From: JBEBSD01 sp040394475
GTDB taxonomy: Bacteria; Bacteroidota; Bacteroidia; Cytophagales; Spirosomataceae
Assembly (NCBI GenBank): GCA_040394475.1
Contig: JBEBSD010000019.1
Coordinates: forward strand, 1 to 64,000
Direction of reading: 5' to 3'
DNA length: 64,000 bases
Part shown: piece after piece, positions 1-9,621 of the stretch
How the letters are laid out: every line of letters starts with the position of its first letter
Numbering within the stretch: the stretch's first letter is position 1
Made by a program: the position numbers and the translations under genes
The notes under the pieces: model-generated
The model's database searches: none
What the model saw: the letters and a program-made list of their open reading frames with translations, nothing else
Told to the model about the DNA's origin: nothing

Positions 1-53
1 TGGGCGACCAATTTAGTTATTTATTACGGTAGCCGACAAAAGCCGGTCCGAAC

Positions 54-84
54 TATTACCTAACACCTAATACCTAACACCTAC
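54..84. repeat. CCTAACACC-type short tandem repeat
   Basis: Imperfect repeats of CCTAACACC/CCTAATACC lie directly before the first gene. The reverse complement (GGTGTTAGG, GGTATTAGG) matches the TTTTAGG-type repeats at 35078-35112 and 52434-52500, so this belongs to a dispersed intergenic family. Seen in the sequence; no function is assigned. Confidence 0.55.
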
Positions 85-95
85 AAACTTCCAGC

Positions 96-1169
96 ATGAC
101 TTTACATTCATTTGAGAAACTATATGCCTTTACCCAAAACGTCTTTATAGCGATAGGGTGTGAGGAGGCCGCCGCCGGGCTGGCCGCACAAGTGCTGCTC
201 AATGCGGATCTGAGAGGGATCGATTCACATGGGATTGCACGATTGCCCGGGTATGTGCGATTGTATGACCACGGGCGCCTGAACCCGCGTCCTGACATCC
301 GCGTCGTGCACGAAACGCCGAGTACGGCGGTCGTTGACGGGGACAGGGGCCTAGGATTGGTCGTTGCGCCCCGCGCGATGGAAATTGCGATGGAAAAAGC
401 GGAGAAAGTGGGATCCGGATGGGTGGCGGTCCGTAATTCCAATCATTTTGGAATTGCCGGCCATCATGCCATGATGGCCCTTGAGAAAGATATGATCGGA
501 TGGACCATGACCCATGCCGCGCCTTTGGTGACCCCGACGTTTTCCATGGAGAAAATGCTCGGGACCAACCCGCTGGCGGTAGCGGTGCCGGCCGATGAGG
601 AACCGCCCTTTGTTGCTGATTTCGCGTCTACTGCGGTAGCCTATGGGAAGTTCGAAATTTTGCAGCGGAAGGGATTGCCGGCGCCGTTGGGATGGGCGCA
701 GGATGCGTCCGGAAATCCTACTACCGATTCGAATGCCGTCAGGAATGGAGGCGGATTATTGCCGTTGGGCACAGACCGCACCCATGGCAGTCATAAGGGC
801 TATGGCCTTGGCGCCATCGTTGACATTTTTTCGGGAGTATTGTCAGGAGCCAACTACGGTCCCTGGGTGCCTCCCTTCGCCACGGCCGGTTTTATGGCGG
901 CAGGGGAAGGCGTCGGGGTCGGGACCGGACATTTTCTGGGCGCAATGCGTATCGACGGGTTTCGGCCGGCAGCGGAGTTCAAGACGCATATGGACAACTG
1001 GATCCGCAGGTTCCGCAGCGCCCAGGCAGTGCCGGGGGAAAAGGTGCTGATCCCGGGGGATCCTGAACGCGAGACGGAAGCGATCCGGCGGAAGGAGGGG
1101 ATTCCGCTGATAGCGCCCGTTGCACTGCAGCTGCAGGAGCTGGCCGGACGCTTTGCCATAGCCTTTTGA
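96..1169 (+). CDS. Ldh family (malate/L-lactate/ureidoglycolate-type) NAD(P)-dependent dehydrogenase
   Basis: The 357-residue product has the size and sequence of the Ldh_2 family, which oxidises 2-hydroxy acids with NAD(P) and does not use a Rossmann fold. Family motifs visible are ADLRGIDSHGIARLPGY near residues 38-54, a WVAVRNSNHFGIAGHHA stretch near 109-125 holding the catalytic-type histidine, and a C-terminal HKGYGLG segment near 233. The substrate cannot be read from sequence: malate, lactate, ureidoglycolate and diketogulonate enzymes share these motifs. It stands alone, with 118 bp before mltG, and the region upstream to the window edge carries only short repeats. The cytoplasmic location is inferred from the absence of a signal peptide. 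Confidence 0.85.
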   Translation: MTLHSFEKLYAFTQNVFIAIGCEEAAAGLAAQVLLNADLRGIDSHGIARLPGYVRLYDHGRLNPRPDIRVVHETPSTAVVDGDRGLGLVVAPRAMEIAMEKAEKVGSGWVAVRNSNHFGIAGHHAMMALEKDMIGWTMTHAAPLVTPTFSMEKMLGTNPLAVAVPADEEPPFVADFASTAVAYGKFEILQRKGLPAPLGWAQDASGNPTTDSNAVRNGGGLLPLGTDRTHGSHKGYGLGAIVDIFSGVLSGANYGPWVPPFATAGFMAAGEGVGVGTGHFLGAMRIDGFRPAAEFKTHMDNWIRRFRSAQAVPGEKVLIPGDPERETEAIRRKEGIPLIAPVALQLQELAGRFAIAF

Positions 1170-1287
1170 AAGCGCCTGCCGATAAGTATATTTTTCAAAG
1201 CAGGGACCTGTTTCCGGTTAAATCTGGTTTTTTTACGAACTTTGGCATAAATCCTAAAAGGGGTAAACTACCTGTCGTTCAACTACT

Positions 1288-2325
1288 ATGTCGCGTAATT
1301 TCAAAATAGGACTTTTTCTCACACTGGCCATCCTGACCGTCACATTTACCTTTTATTTCTGGCAAATGTTCCGGACACCCAACCTTCAGGTAGGGAAAAC
1401 CGAAAGTTTCGTACTGTATATCCCCAAAGGGGCTTCGTATAAGACGGTGACAGATACCCTGAAAAAGTACGGGGTCGTCAACGATCCGGTTACTTTTGCA
1501 TTCCTCGCCAAAATCAAAAAGTACCAGGAAAATGTGAAACCCGGGCGGTACCTGATCCGCGCCGAAGCCACCAATAACGAGGTAGTCAGCAAATTGCTGG
1601 AAGGGAAACAGGACCCTGTCCGGCTTACTTTCAATAACCTCCGGCTAAAGGATAACCTGGTAGCCCGCATCGGGCAACGGTTTGAGTTTGGGAGTGAGGC
1701 ACTCGGAGAGGCGCTGGGAAATCCTGCGGTGTGCCTTAAATACGGGTTTGATACCCTGAATATTGTGAGTATGTTTATTCCGAATACGTATGATATTTAC
1801 TGGGATACCGATGTCGTCAAGTTCCTGGACAGGATGCACAGCGAATACAAGCGTTTCTGGAATGAGGAACGGCTGGCCCGGGCCGACACGATCGGTCTTA
1901 CGCCTCAGCAGGTGTCCGTTCTGGCGTCAATTGTAGAAGAAGAGCAGGCAAAAAAAGCCGATGAGCGGCCGCGGGTTGCCGGGCTGTACCTGAACCGTCT
2001 CCGGGAAGACATGCCGTTACAGGCGGATCCCACCATCAAGTTTGCCCTCGGCGATTTCAGTATCAAGCGGATTTTACATCACCAGCTGCTGATCGATTCC
2101 CCCTATAACACTTATCGGAACAGCGGCCTGCCGCCGGGCCCGATCCGCGTCCCTGATATCCAGTCGCTGGATGCGGTATTGTATCCCGAACAGCATAACT
2201 TTACCTATATGTGTGCAAAAGCCGATTTTTCCGGCTACCATGCATTTGCAGACAACTACCGTGATCACCTGTTGAATGCACAATTGTATCAGAACGCCTT
2301 GAACCGCCTGAACATCAGGAAGTAA
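1288..2325 (+). CDS. mltG: Endolytic murein transglycosylase MltG
   Basis: A 345-residue single-pass inner-membrane protein of the YceG/MltG family, which cuts nascent peptidoglycan glycan strands and sets their length. One membrane segment lies at about residues 7-26 (GLFLTLAILTVTFTFYFW). A LysM-like part follows, and the catalytic domain carries SIVEEEQ near residue 213, where the family has its catalytic glutamate. It is followed by the family signatures LQADPTIKFALGD and SPYNTYRNSGLPPGPI. The length matches the family. No partner gene is adjacent. The ATG at 1288 is followed at once by the membrane segment, which supports this start. Confidence 0.93.
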   Translation: MSRNFKIGLFLTLAILTVTFTFYFWQMFRTPNLQVGKTESFVLYIPKGASYKTVTDTLKKYGVVNDPVTFAFLAKIKKYQENVKPGRYLIRAEATNNEVVSKLLEGKQDPVRLTFNNLRLKDNLVARIGQRFEFGSEALGEALGNPAVCLKYGFDTLNIVSMFIPNTYDIYWDTDVVKFLDRMHSEYKRFWNEERLARADTIGLTPQQVSVLASIVEEEQAKKADERPRVAGLYLNRLREDMPLQADPTIKFALGDFSIKRILHHQLLIDSPYNTYRNSGLPPGPIRVPDIQSLDAVLYPEQHNFTYMCAKADFSGYHAFADNYRDHLLNAQLYQNALNRLNIRK

Positions 2326-2423
2326 GAAACGAGGGAAGGTCGCCCGGATTTTTTTAGAAGTAGTTCCAACGGTTCGCCGCCGGAAAGTATCTTATGAGAA
2401 AATGCTTTTAATTGATCGGCACC

Positions 2424-2849
2424 ATGAAAAAAATACTGCTTGCAGGCCTGCTCACCGTTGCGGTGATGGGGTGTAAAAATGATAACCTTTCGGATCAGGG
2501 ACCTTTGAATGCTTTTGAAGCGCGGTATTCCCAATCCACGGAAGTTCCGGCGACCAATAACCTGCTGCGGTTGAAGCTGACGGAACTGAATGATTCCAGA
2601 TGCCCCAAAAATGTGGTTTGCATTCAAATGGGTTGGGTTGACCTGGTGTTTGAAGTAACGGACGGCGTGAATACCATTAAACTGCCGGTTGTGTTCTATG
2701 GCTCGAAAACAAAGGATAAAGAGACCAGGTTTGGGTTGGGCGCCAATACCTATGGCCTGACGCTCCATGAAATCTTACCCTATCCCGAGACCGGGAACAA
2801 ACCGAAACTGGATGCGTATAAAATTTCGCTCTCCGTCAAAAAGCTTTAA
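2424..2849 (+). CDS. Small predicted lipoprotein, function unknown
   Basis: A 141-residue protein starting MKKILLAGLLTVAVMGCKND: a lipoprotein signal peptide with a lipobox ending at Cys17, so the mature protein should be membrane-anchored. I chose the ATG at 2424 over an upstream TTG at 2412 because it gives a normal signal peptide. The mature part (GPLNAFEARYSQSTEVPATN onward) contains two cysteines about 7 residues apart (DSRCPKNVVCIQMGW) and looks beta-rich. I do not recognise the family. Its stop overlaps the stop of the convergent eda gene by 4 bp. Confidence 0.75.
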   Translation: MKKILLAGLLTVAVMGCKNDNLSDQGPLNAFEARYSQSTEVPATNNLLRLKLTELNDSRCPKNVVCIQMGWVDLVFEVTDGVNTIKLPVVFYGSKTKDKETRFGLGANTYGLTLHEILPYPETGNKPKLDAYKISLSVKKL

Positions 2850-3505
2850 TGCCCTCTGATGGCTTTGACCAGCTCCAGGCATTCCTTTATCTGACGGCTG
2901 ATCTGGTCGAATTGCCGGGCCTCGATCAGGTCGGAAGGGAAAAGGTTGGATCCTAATCCGACGGCAAATGCTCCGGCGCCGAACCATTCGCTCAGGCTTT
3001 CCCGGGTAGGCTTTACACCGCCCGTTACCACTACTTTGACATCGGACATCGGGCCTTTTATAGCTTTGATGAATTTAGACCCCACTACATCGCCCGGGAA
3101 TAATTTAACCACATCAGCTCCGGCAATCCGGGCATTGTAGATTTCGGTAAGGGTGGAAACTCCCGGGAACCAGGGAATGCCCGCACGGTTACAGGAGGCC
3201 CCTACTGCCGCGTTAAAAATAGGCTGAACAATAAAGTCGGCGCCGGCTTCAATGAATTTTTCGGCTGTGGTCACGTCGTACACGGTTCCGATCCCGAGTG
3301 ATAAACCGGGTAATTCCTGCCGTACGAAAGCGATCAGCCCTTCGAAAACTTCATACGCTTTTTCCCCTCTGTTGGTAAATTCAAAAACACGGCTGCCGCC
3401 TTCATAGCTGGCGCGGACGACAGATTTGGCAGTTTCCAGATCAGCACTGTAGAAAAGCGGCAGGATGCCGTCTTCTTCGAGCTTGGTTAAAATGGCTTGT
3501 GACAT
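2846..3505 (-). CDS. eda: KDPG/KHG aldolase (2-dehydro-3-deoxy-phosphogluconate aldolase)
   Basis: A 219-residue class I aldolase of the KDPG/KHG family, which splits 2-keto-3-deoxy-6-phosphogluconate into pyruvate and glyceraldehyde-3-phosphate (Entner-Doudoroff and hexuronate routes). Visible motifs are VFEFTNRGEKAYE near residues 39-51, where the family has EVTLRT, the IPWFPGVSTLTEI strand near 128-140, and the Schiff-base lysine region DVVKLFPGD near 150-158. It is last in a minus-strand run behind the M16-like gene (86-bp gap). Its product feeds central metabolism and could serve the sugar-acid genes at 50-56 kb, though they are far away in this window. The stop codon overlaps that of the convergent lipoprotein gene. 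Confidence 0.88.
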   Translation of the reverse strand: MSQAILTKLEEDGILPLFYSADLETAKSVVRASYEGGSRVFEFTNRGEKAYEVFEGLIAFVRQELPGLSLGIGTVYDVTTAEKFIEAGADFIVQPIFNAAVGASCNRAGIPWFPGVSTLTEIYNARIAGADVVKLFPGDVVGSKFIKAIKGPMSDVKVVVTGGVKPTRESLSEWFGAGAFAVGLGSNLFPSDLIEARQFDQISRQIKECLELVKAIRGH

Positions 3506-3591
3506 ATTGGATGTTAATGGTTGCTGTGATGGGCTGGGGACGAGCGCTGCCTTAACGACGACTAATCAGGCGACTTTCCCTGATGAGCGGA

Positions 3592-4878
3592 TCAGCCAAC
3601 GATTATTTCCGACAGACTTTCCCGCTGCAGATAGCGTTGTGCCATCTGCAGGATCGCTGCCGGCTGTACCGCCCTGACCTGTCGGATGTAATTTTGGTAA
3701 TAATCAGCCGGAAGCTGATTGAGAACCACCGCGCGCTGGCGGTCGGCTATTTCGAAAGCGGTGCTGAGAGAGCCCGCAAATTCACCGCACATGACATTTT
3801 TAACCAATTCCAGTTCTGTTGCTGAAACGGGTTCTTCCCGGAGCCTGGCGATTTCTTTATAGATTTCATCGAGTGTCTGAGCCGTGAATTCCTTTTTGAC
3901 ATCCGTACCGATCATAAAATAACCCTGATGCCGCATCACCGGCAAGTAAGAGCTGATACCATAGGTGAGTCCTTTTTCTTCCCGGATGTTCTTCATCAGC
4001 CGGGAGCCGAAATAACCGCCCAGTAGTTCATTCGTCACCAGCATCGGGAAATAATCGGGATGCAGGCGGGAGAACATTTCCCGGCCGATACGGATCGATG
4101 CCTGGATACTGTCAGGTTTGACCACTTGCTCGTGAACGGGCTGACCGACAACCGAGGTGTCTGCCGCAGCTGCAGGGGAAGCTCCGTTGGTGTAGGGTTG
4201 CTGCCCCAGATGCCTATTGACCAGTGCAATTTCTGTATCCGTGATCTTTCCGGAGAGAAACACATGATAACCTGTAGCCCGGATATGGCGCTGGTAATAC
4301 TGTTGTCCGTCTTCCCGCTGAATTGCCTCCAGGTCAGCCTCCTGCTGAAAATAGCCGTAAGTAGATTGTTTTCCGAAAATAGCCGCCTTTAAGCGGGAGC
4401 TCGCTACCCAGGCATTCTGTTCCTGGTTTACCCGCAGCTGCTGCAAGGTGATGTTACGGAGATCCTCCCATTCTTTTTCGGGAAAGGAGGCATTCGCAAG
4501 AATATCGGTCAGAACCGGCAGAATGTCGGGTAAAAAACGGGACAGGCAGTAGATCACCACTCCCAGGTGATCGGAGGTATGGGTCCATTCGGTAAAGGCG
4601 CCATAGTTGTCAAACGCCTCACTGATCGCTCCGGCGGTTTGACGGAGCGTCCCTTCGGGTAGCATTTTGACTGCAAAAAATGAGGAAAGCGGCGCCCGGG
4701 GATCCCATGTTGCCGGGTAGAATAAACATTCAAGTCGCACGACTTCCTGATCGCCTACATTGATAAAATGCAGCGGGATCCCGTTATCCAGCCGGACCTG
4801 TTGCGGGGAAGGAATGGTTACGGAATGTATTTGCTGGTATTCGGGAGCGAGAGCGCGATCGGGTGTCATAGGAGGCAT
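3592..4878 (-). CDS. M16-family peptidase-like protein lacking the zinc motif
   Basis: A 428-residue two-domain M16 (pitrilysin/insulinase-like) protein. The N-terminal half has the family layout, but where active members carry HxxEH this protein reads FFAVKMLPEGT (near residue 66), so both zinc histidines are missing. The C-terminal half keeps the partner-domain signatures (LLGGYFGSRLMKNIREEKGLTYGISS near 286-311), including the R/Y residues used for substrate binding. In Bacteroidota such inactive subunits normally pair with an active M16 protein, but none is adjacent here. It lies 62 bp behind porV and 86 bp ahead of eda, and has no signal peptide. Its function is probably as a partner subunit or chaperone; this is inference. 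Confidence 0.85.
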   Translation of the reverse strand: MPPMTPDRALAPEYQQIHSVTIPSPQQVRLDNGIPLHFINVGDQEVVRLECLFYPATWDPRAPLSSFFAVKMLPEGTLRQTAGAISEAFDNYGAFTEWTHTSDHLGVVIYCLSRFLPDILPVLTDILANASFPEKEWEDLRNITLQQLRVNQEQNAWVASSRLKAAIFGKQSTYGYFQQEADLEAIQREDGQQYYQRHIRATGYHVFLSGKITDTEIALVNRHLGQQPYTNGASPAAAADTSVVGQPVHEQVVKPDSIQASIRIGREMFSRLHPDYFPMLVTNELLGGYFGSRLMKNIREEKGLTYGISSYLPVMRHQGYFMIGTDVKKEFTAQTLDEIYKEIARLREEPVSATELELVKNVMCGEFAGSLSTAFEIADRQRAVVLNQLPADYYQNYIRQVRAVQPAAILQMAQRYLQRESLSEIIVG

Positions 4879-4940
4879 GCCTTACAAAAAGGCGAATGAC
4901 GGCCGTGCGTCATTCGCCTTTCAGAGAAAAAATGAATGTG

Positions 4941-6143
4941 TTACTCTTCAATCATGTCGGTCGCTTTTTGAAGGGCGATCCCGATGGTCAACCGCCAGGT
5001 TTGTGCAAGGGGGCTGCCGTTGCGCAAGGGGATCAGGTAGGCGAAATCGACGTTGTATTTTTGTTGAAAACGGGCGCCAAGACCAGCGGTAAAGTTACTG
5101 TGTCCTGCTTTATTCTGGCTTTGTCCCTGGTAACCGACCCGGGCAGCGAATACATTGTTGTACCAGTATTCCAGACCAGTGGAGAGTACGACTTCATTCA
5201 GCTCTTCACTGAACCCGTCCGGGGCATCGGAAAAAGAACCGAAGACACCTGGCATAAGGCCCAGGCCGCTGATGTCCCGGCCGCTGATTACCCGGTATTG
5301 CGTGTTGCCATTGCTGTCCTGATAGGCCTCCTGGTGGGGAGGAGTGGGGACCATCAATTTGTTTACATCGAGCAGTACGTTGAATTTATGACGTCCGTCG
5401 CCGGAGAAACTGACACGTCCTCCCAGTTTTAAATTAGTAGGAATGAAGTAGTTGTCGCCTCCGTAAGTGATTTTACCCCCAAAGTTAGACATCATCAATC
5501 CAAGCCCGTAGGAAAATTCCCGGCCGCTTACTTCGTCTTTAAAGCCTTTGTTGTAGTAAAGGCTGATATCACCGGCCGCTGTATTGGCGGGTTTGATGGA
5601 GGAAGAAGCGCCGCTTCCGACATTGTTGCCGGCAAGGTTCGAATAAATCCACTTCAGGGTCAGTCCCATGGATAAATTAGGACTTAACTGCCGGCTGTAG
5701 GTCCCGGCGAGGGCAAGCTCTTTCGAGGTGTAAACCCCCTGAGAATTTCCCTGGGAATCGCGCAGGTCAATCTCCCCGTTATTGAAATACTGGAGACTTC
5801 CGGCAAGGGCCTGGCCCTTTTCCAGTTTTTTATAAACACTGAGATAACCGAGAAACATGTCATCTGTAATGTTACCCAGCCAGGGAGTGTAGGAGAGCGA
5901 AGCTCCGAAATCTTCCTCGACAAACGCGAGTTTGGCGGCGTTCCAGAAGGCTGCGCTCGCATCAGGTGTAGAGGCAACCCCCGCCTCGCCCAGGGCTGCA
6001 TGCCGTGCATCAGGGGCAAAATTCAAAAAGGCGAGTGTTGATCCGCCGGGGATACGGCCGCTGGGCTGATCGGAGTTGTCAATTTGTGCATTCGCCGTGA
6101 AGAGGGTGGTGACGGAAAATAATACTACGAAGAAACGTTTCAT
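4941..6143 (-). CDS. porV: Type IX secretion outer-membrane protein PorV (LptO)
   Basis: A 400-residue outer-membrane beta-barrel protein with a Sec signal peptide (MKRFFVVLFSVTTLFTANAQ). It matches PorV of the type IX secretion system, the shuttle that collects cargo from the translocon and hands it to the sortase PorU. The mature N-terminus (GGSTLAFLNFAPDARHAALG, AFWNAAKLAF) is the typical PorV/PorQ start, and alternating-hydrophobicity strands run to the end. Its position right behind porU is the classic order. P. gingivalis PorV has about the same length. The 112-bp gap to porU holds no clear terminator. Confidence 0.93.
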   Translation of the reverse strand: MKRFFVVLFSVTTLFTANAQIDNSDQPSGRIPGGSTLAFLNFAPDARHAALGEAGVASTPDASAAFWNAAKLAFVEEDFGASLSYTPWLGNITDDMFLGYLSVYKKLEKGQALAGSLQYFNNGEIDLRDSQGNSQGVYTSKELALAGTYSRQLSPNLSMGLTLKWIYSNLAGNNVGSGASSSIKPANTAAGDISLYYNKGFKDEVSGREFSYGLGLMMSNFGGKITYGGDNYFIPTNLKLGGRVSFSGDGRHKFNVLLDVNKLMVPTPPHQEAYQDSNGNTQYRVISGRDISGLGLMPGVFGSFSDAPDGFSEELNEVVLSTGLEYWYNNVFAARVGYQGQSQNKAGHSNFTAGLGARFQQKYNVDFAYLIPLRNGSPLAQTWRLTIGIALQKATDMIEE

Positions 6144-6255
6144 ATAAAGTTGGTTTGCGACTGGGCACTGATTCAGTGCAGAGCTAATTAGCGGATAAGC
6201 CTGCGCGAAATTAGTGTTATTATTAAATTTTTACAATTGTTTTTAATTGGTTTGA

Positions 6256-9200
6256 CTAGTTACGAACAAGCTTGCCGGAAATTTTCCGTTCAGTGAGATC
6301 CTGTAAAGAACGTACAGTAAGTTCAAATAAGTATATCTGGAGTTCAGGTGTGGTGGTAAAGGGGGCGATGGTAAGGGTTTCTTCGATCGAACCGGGGCTG
6401 TTGTAATAGCGGTGGTCCGTCTCCTGCAGGAGTCGTCCGGTGCGCGCATAGAGCCTGAATTGCACGTCAATATCGTCGCCTTCCCGCGAATGCCCGATCC
6501 GGTACATGAGCTGGTCCTGAAAAGGATTGGGATAAACGATGGCGGTATGCACCGAAATTCCCAGACTCTTTCCAACCGTAAATAACAACAGCGCTTCGGT
6601 GCGGTTTCCGGCAACGTCGCATACTTGTATTTTCAGCTGATGGCTTCCCTGCGGGAGTACTTCCAGCGGCAGGGAAACCGTCCCTTTCCGGTAATCATCC
6701 GTTACAGCGGTATAATAGGCGCCGAGTGCGATCTCGAGGGTGTCATTGAGCAAAGCGGTCGGCGCACAGCCGCTCCCGGACAGGGAGATGCCGTTTTCAT
6801 CGGAAAATTCTATTTTCAAAACCGGGGAAGAATTCACGGATTCTCCGTTCTGAAAAGACGGGTCGTTCAGATAGGCGTGGATCGCCGGCGGAATCCGGTC
6901 CTGAACCGGTGCGGACGGTACTCCTCCGGTCTGCAGGAGTAATTGCCCGGCAGCATCGCCGTCACCATCGGTTTCCCAGGCATAGATACTGACTTTGGAA
7001 GTTCCGGCGGCAGGATTGATGAAAGCGGGTACAACAAAGGTTACGGTAAACACGCCGTTCGTCACCGTCACTTCCCCTTCGAACAGCCGGTCCCGGAATT
7101 CGGAATAGGTAGCGGGAGCGCCTTCGGCACCGAGTGTCTGAAAGGTGACGGATTGGTCGAATACCGTTACGCGGGCTTTTCCGTTGAAGCGGGTCAGGAT
7201 GGTCTCGCCATCCATAATGGCGCCGGATAACGTAACCGGCTGAAGGGCGCTGAGGGTATCGGGAAGTCCCTGCCAGCGAACAGGGTATTGCGGGAGAGCC
7301 AGGCGCATGGAGGGATCCCCCAGCAAAACAAAGTTGCGGTTTAAACTTCCGGAAAGACTCTTGTTTTTAGTCACTCGGATAATATCGCCCAGCCGGCCCG
7401 GCCAGCTGAGTAATGCGGTATAAAAAGCGCTGTTGAGTGAAAAATTGGTGCTGGCATACACCGGCCGCGTGGTGGTCATGGCGCCGATAGCAGCCCCTCG
7501 CGGACTGAGCAGCATCAGCTCCGCCCCTGAAACCAGCGCGGGATCGTCGTACCTTCCGAATTCACAGGTGGCGGTCAGGAGCAGTGGCATGTTGTTGTAG
7601 CCTCTGAGCGCTTGTATTTCGGATAGCGTCAGTACCTTTTCGGAGGTCCATCCCGATGCGTCTCCATGTCCGGTGAAATTGAGAACGAGTGTCCCGTCAC
7701 GGACGGCATCCCTGATTTTTTTATTGACTTCCGGGACTTTGGGGTCCTCCGGAGCAAGGGGGAATTCGTCGAGAAATACCCTGGCGGGAACGAATCCCGG
7801 CTCCGTCAGGGTAGCCAGAAAGTCGGCATGTTCCTGGTGAATGTTGCCGTCGCCATTGTCGGCAACGAGCGTAATCCGGTTGCGCCAGTTGCCCCTGCCG
7901 GCAGGGGATGCGTACTGGATCAGCTTGTCCACAACAACCCGGGCCTCCTGGATGCTTTTAACGGGCAGCCGTCCTATTCCGATTTCCAGCAGGTGGTCGC
8001 CCGCGGGCGATTCCTCCCAGTTGCCTGTGCCGTCAGAGAGGAACCCGAAATAATCGTCTGAGGAATAGGTGTATACGGGGTGGAGTGATTCCCGGCTTTG
8101 ATAGGTCGGAACCCAGGAAGCACGTTGCCCGGAAGATTGCGTGAGGGTTTTGTTGCGGAAATCATAGGTGGCGTCGCCGAATAACAAAAGGTACCGGAAT
8201 TTCACGCTGTCCTGCCGGAAGAAAAACCGGCAAAGATCACGGATAGCGGAAATGTCCGGCTGGCCGGAGGCGAATTCGTTGTAGACCTCGTCGGTGGTGG
8301 CTACCAGTACGTCGAGACGATCATTTTCCGAACGGAATTGTGCCAGGCGTTCCGCTTCTGTTTTCCAGGCGGGGGCAGTGATAAGAAGCATGTCCGGTAC
8401 CGGCTTTCCGCGGAGGTTTTGATTCCGTATTTTCCGGGCGCTGGCGGGCGGCAATGCTTCTGATGCCTGAAACCCGATGTACGTCTGCAATCCGCCGGCA
8501 TGTTCGGCGCTAAACCGTGCCCTGGAACCACCCGCCTCGGAGGTCAGCGCGACGCGCTCGGGTTGCAGCGGGTTCGATACATGCCATAACTGGAATTCCG
8601 GAAAAACCCTGGTAAATTCATAGGTGGTAGCGGTAGGAGACGTTGAAAAAAAACGGTATACCGTGGAAGATTCATATTGCGTTAATTCGCGCCGGGTTTG
8701 CAGCCCGACGAAATTCTGGTAGCCGTAGGCGCCCGGCTGTCCGTTTTGATCGAAGTGTGCGCCGATGACAAATACCTCCGGGGGAGTGTTTCCGGTGGTA
8801 AAAGAATAATCGGCGGAAAGGTACTGGGCTTTCAGATCGTAGCGGTTGGTCGAAACGGTCCCGGCTTGCTGTTCCCCGACGGCTGTTCCGTTGACGCGCC
8901 ACGACAGCCGGGTGTTGACCTGTGCCGTGACAATGGCGCTGGTCCGTAAAACAGCTTGTGACTGCGGCAGTACACCGGGGATGCCCGGTTCGATAGTCGG
9001 CTGGTTGCCTCCGCTAAAGTAATTTCCCCACCACTCCCGGCCCGAATGCAGCAGGTTAGTCGCCTCTCTTTCATGATACCAGTAGCTGTCGAAAGCGCTT
9101 ACAACGGGTTCGGAAGGAATACCGGATGCCATCGGCGTAATTCGAAGTCCGGGTGTCCGGCCCACAGTAAGAAAATAGAAAGTAGTATCAGAATAGGGAT

Positions 9201-9621
9201 TGGTTTCATGGGAGAGGGAGCCGGTGGCCGGGTCGGCCTTGATGCGGGCAGGGGCTTCGGCGTAAAAATAAAGGGCGTCGGATGGGTCCCACTTTCCGTC
9301 CTGCTCTCCCGCTACGTAAATGGCATTCTGAATCAGATCGTCCGGTCCGGGGACCTGATTGTCCTGCGGAAGGACATGCCCGCCGTTCCCATAGAGCTGC
9401 AGCAGACGAGGGTTCAGCCCGTCGGTGGCAATCCCGAGTGTTTCCAGGCAGGCGTTATCGATTTTATAAATACCGGTAGAAACGATCCCCAGCTTAAACC
9501 AGTCGCCGGTGGCCAGTACGGAAGCCTGCTGGGCGGGGCTTTCCGGGGATAGCAATAAGCCTCCCGCTACCAGTAAATGGCGACGCGTTATTTTTCTAAG
9601 AGCATTCTTCAACCAACACAT
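6256..9621 (-). CDS. porU: Type IX secretion sortase PorU (C25-family peptidase)
   Basis: A 1121-residue cell-surface sortase. It removes the C-terminal sorting domain of type IX cargo and attaches the cargo to the surface. The central C25 (gingipain-like) domain shows the catalytic pair: His in NFTGHGDASGW (near residue 656) and Cys in LLLTATCEFGRYDDP (near 693). The N-terminus has a hydrophobic export segment (HLLVAGGLLLSPESPAQQ), and the C-terminus ends in an Ig-like/sorting-type beta region (VYPNPFQDQL near 1043). Length and order porU-porV match the family. Its first 26 bp overlap the end of the SprT-like gene, implying translational coupling. Confidence 0.95.
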   Translation of the reverse strand: MCWLKNALRKITRRHLLVAGGLLLSPESPAQQASVLATGDWFKLGIVSTGIYKIDNACLETLGIATDGLNPRLLQLYGNGGHVLPQDNQVPGPDDLIQNAIYVAGEQDGKWDPSDALYFYAEAPARIKADPATGSLSHETNPYSDTTFYFLTVGRTPGLRITPMASGIPSEPVVSAFDSYWYHEREATNLLHSGREWWGNYFSGGNQPTIEPGIPGVLPQSQAVLRTSAIVTAQVNTRLSWRVNGTAVGEQQAGTVSTNRYDLKAQYLSADYSFTTGNTPPEVFVIGAHFDQNGQPGAYGYQNFVGLQTRRELTQYESSTVYRFFSTSPTATTYEFTRVFPEFQLWHVSNPLQPERVALTSEAGGSRARFSAEHAGGLQTYIGFQASEALPPASARKIRNQNLRGKPVPDMLLITAPAWKTEAERLAQFRSENDRLDVLVATTDEVYNEFASGQPDISAIRDLCRFFFRQDSVKFRYLLLFGDATYDFRNKTLTQSSGQRASWVPTYQSRESLHPVYTYSSDDYFGFLSDGTGNWEESPAGDHLLEIGIGRLPVKSIQEARVVVDKLIQYASPAGRGNWRNRITLVADNGDGNIHQEHADFLATLTEPGFVPARVFLDEFPLAPEDPKVPEVNKKIRDAVRDGTLVLNFTGHGDASGWTSEKVLTLSEIQALRGYNNMPLLLTATCEFGRYDDPALVSGAELMLLSPRGAAIGAMTTTRPVYASTNFSLNSAFYTALLSWPGRLGDIIRVTKNKSLSGSLNRNFVLLGDPSMRLALPQYPVRWQGLPDTLSALQPVTLSGAIMDGETILTRFNGKARVTVFDQSVTFQTLGAEGAPATYSEFRDRLFEGEVTVTNGVFTVTFVVPAFINPAAGTSKVSIYAWETDGDGDAAGQLLLQTGGVPSAPVQDRIPPAIHAYLNDPSFQNGESVNSSPVLKIEFSDENGISLSGSGCAPTALLNDTLEIALGAYYTAVTDDYRKGTVSLPLEVLPQGSHQLKIQVCDVAGNRTEALLLFTVGKSLGISVHTAIVYPNPFQDQLMYRIGHSREGDDIDVQFRLYARTGRLLQETDHRYYNSPGSIEETLTIAPFTTTPELQIYLFELTVRSLQDLTERKISGKLVRN

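Noticed and set aside
2289..2768. Minus-strand 159-codon frame over the small lipoprotein gene
   Set aside because: It is the shadow of a gene with a clear lipoprotein signal; the translation has no domain-like pattern.
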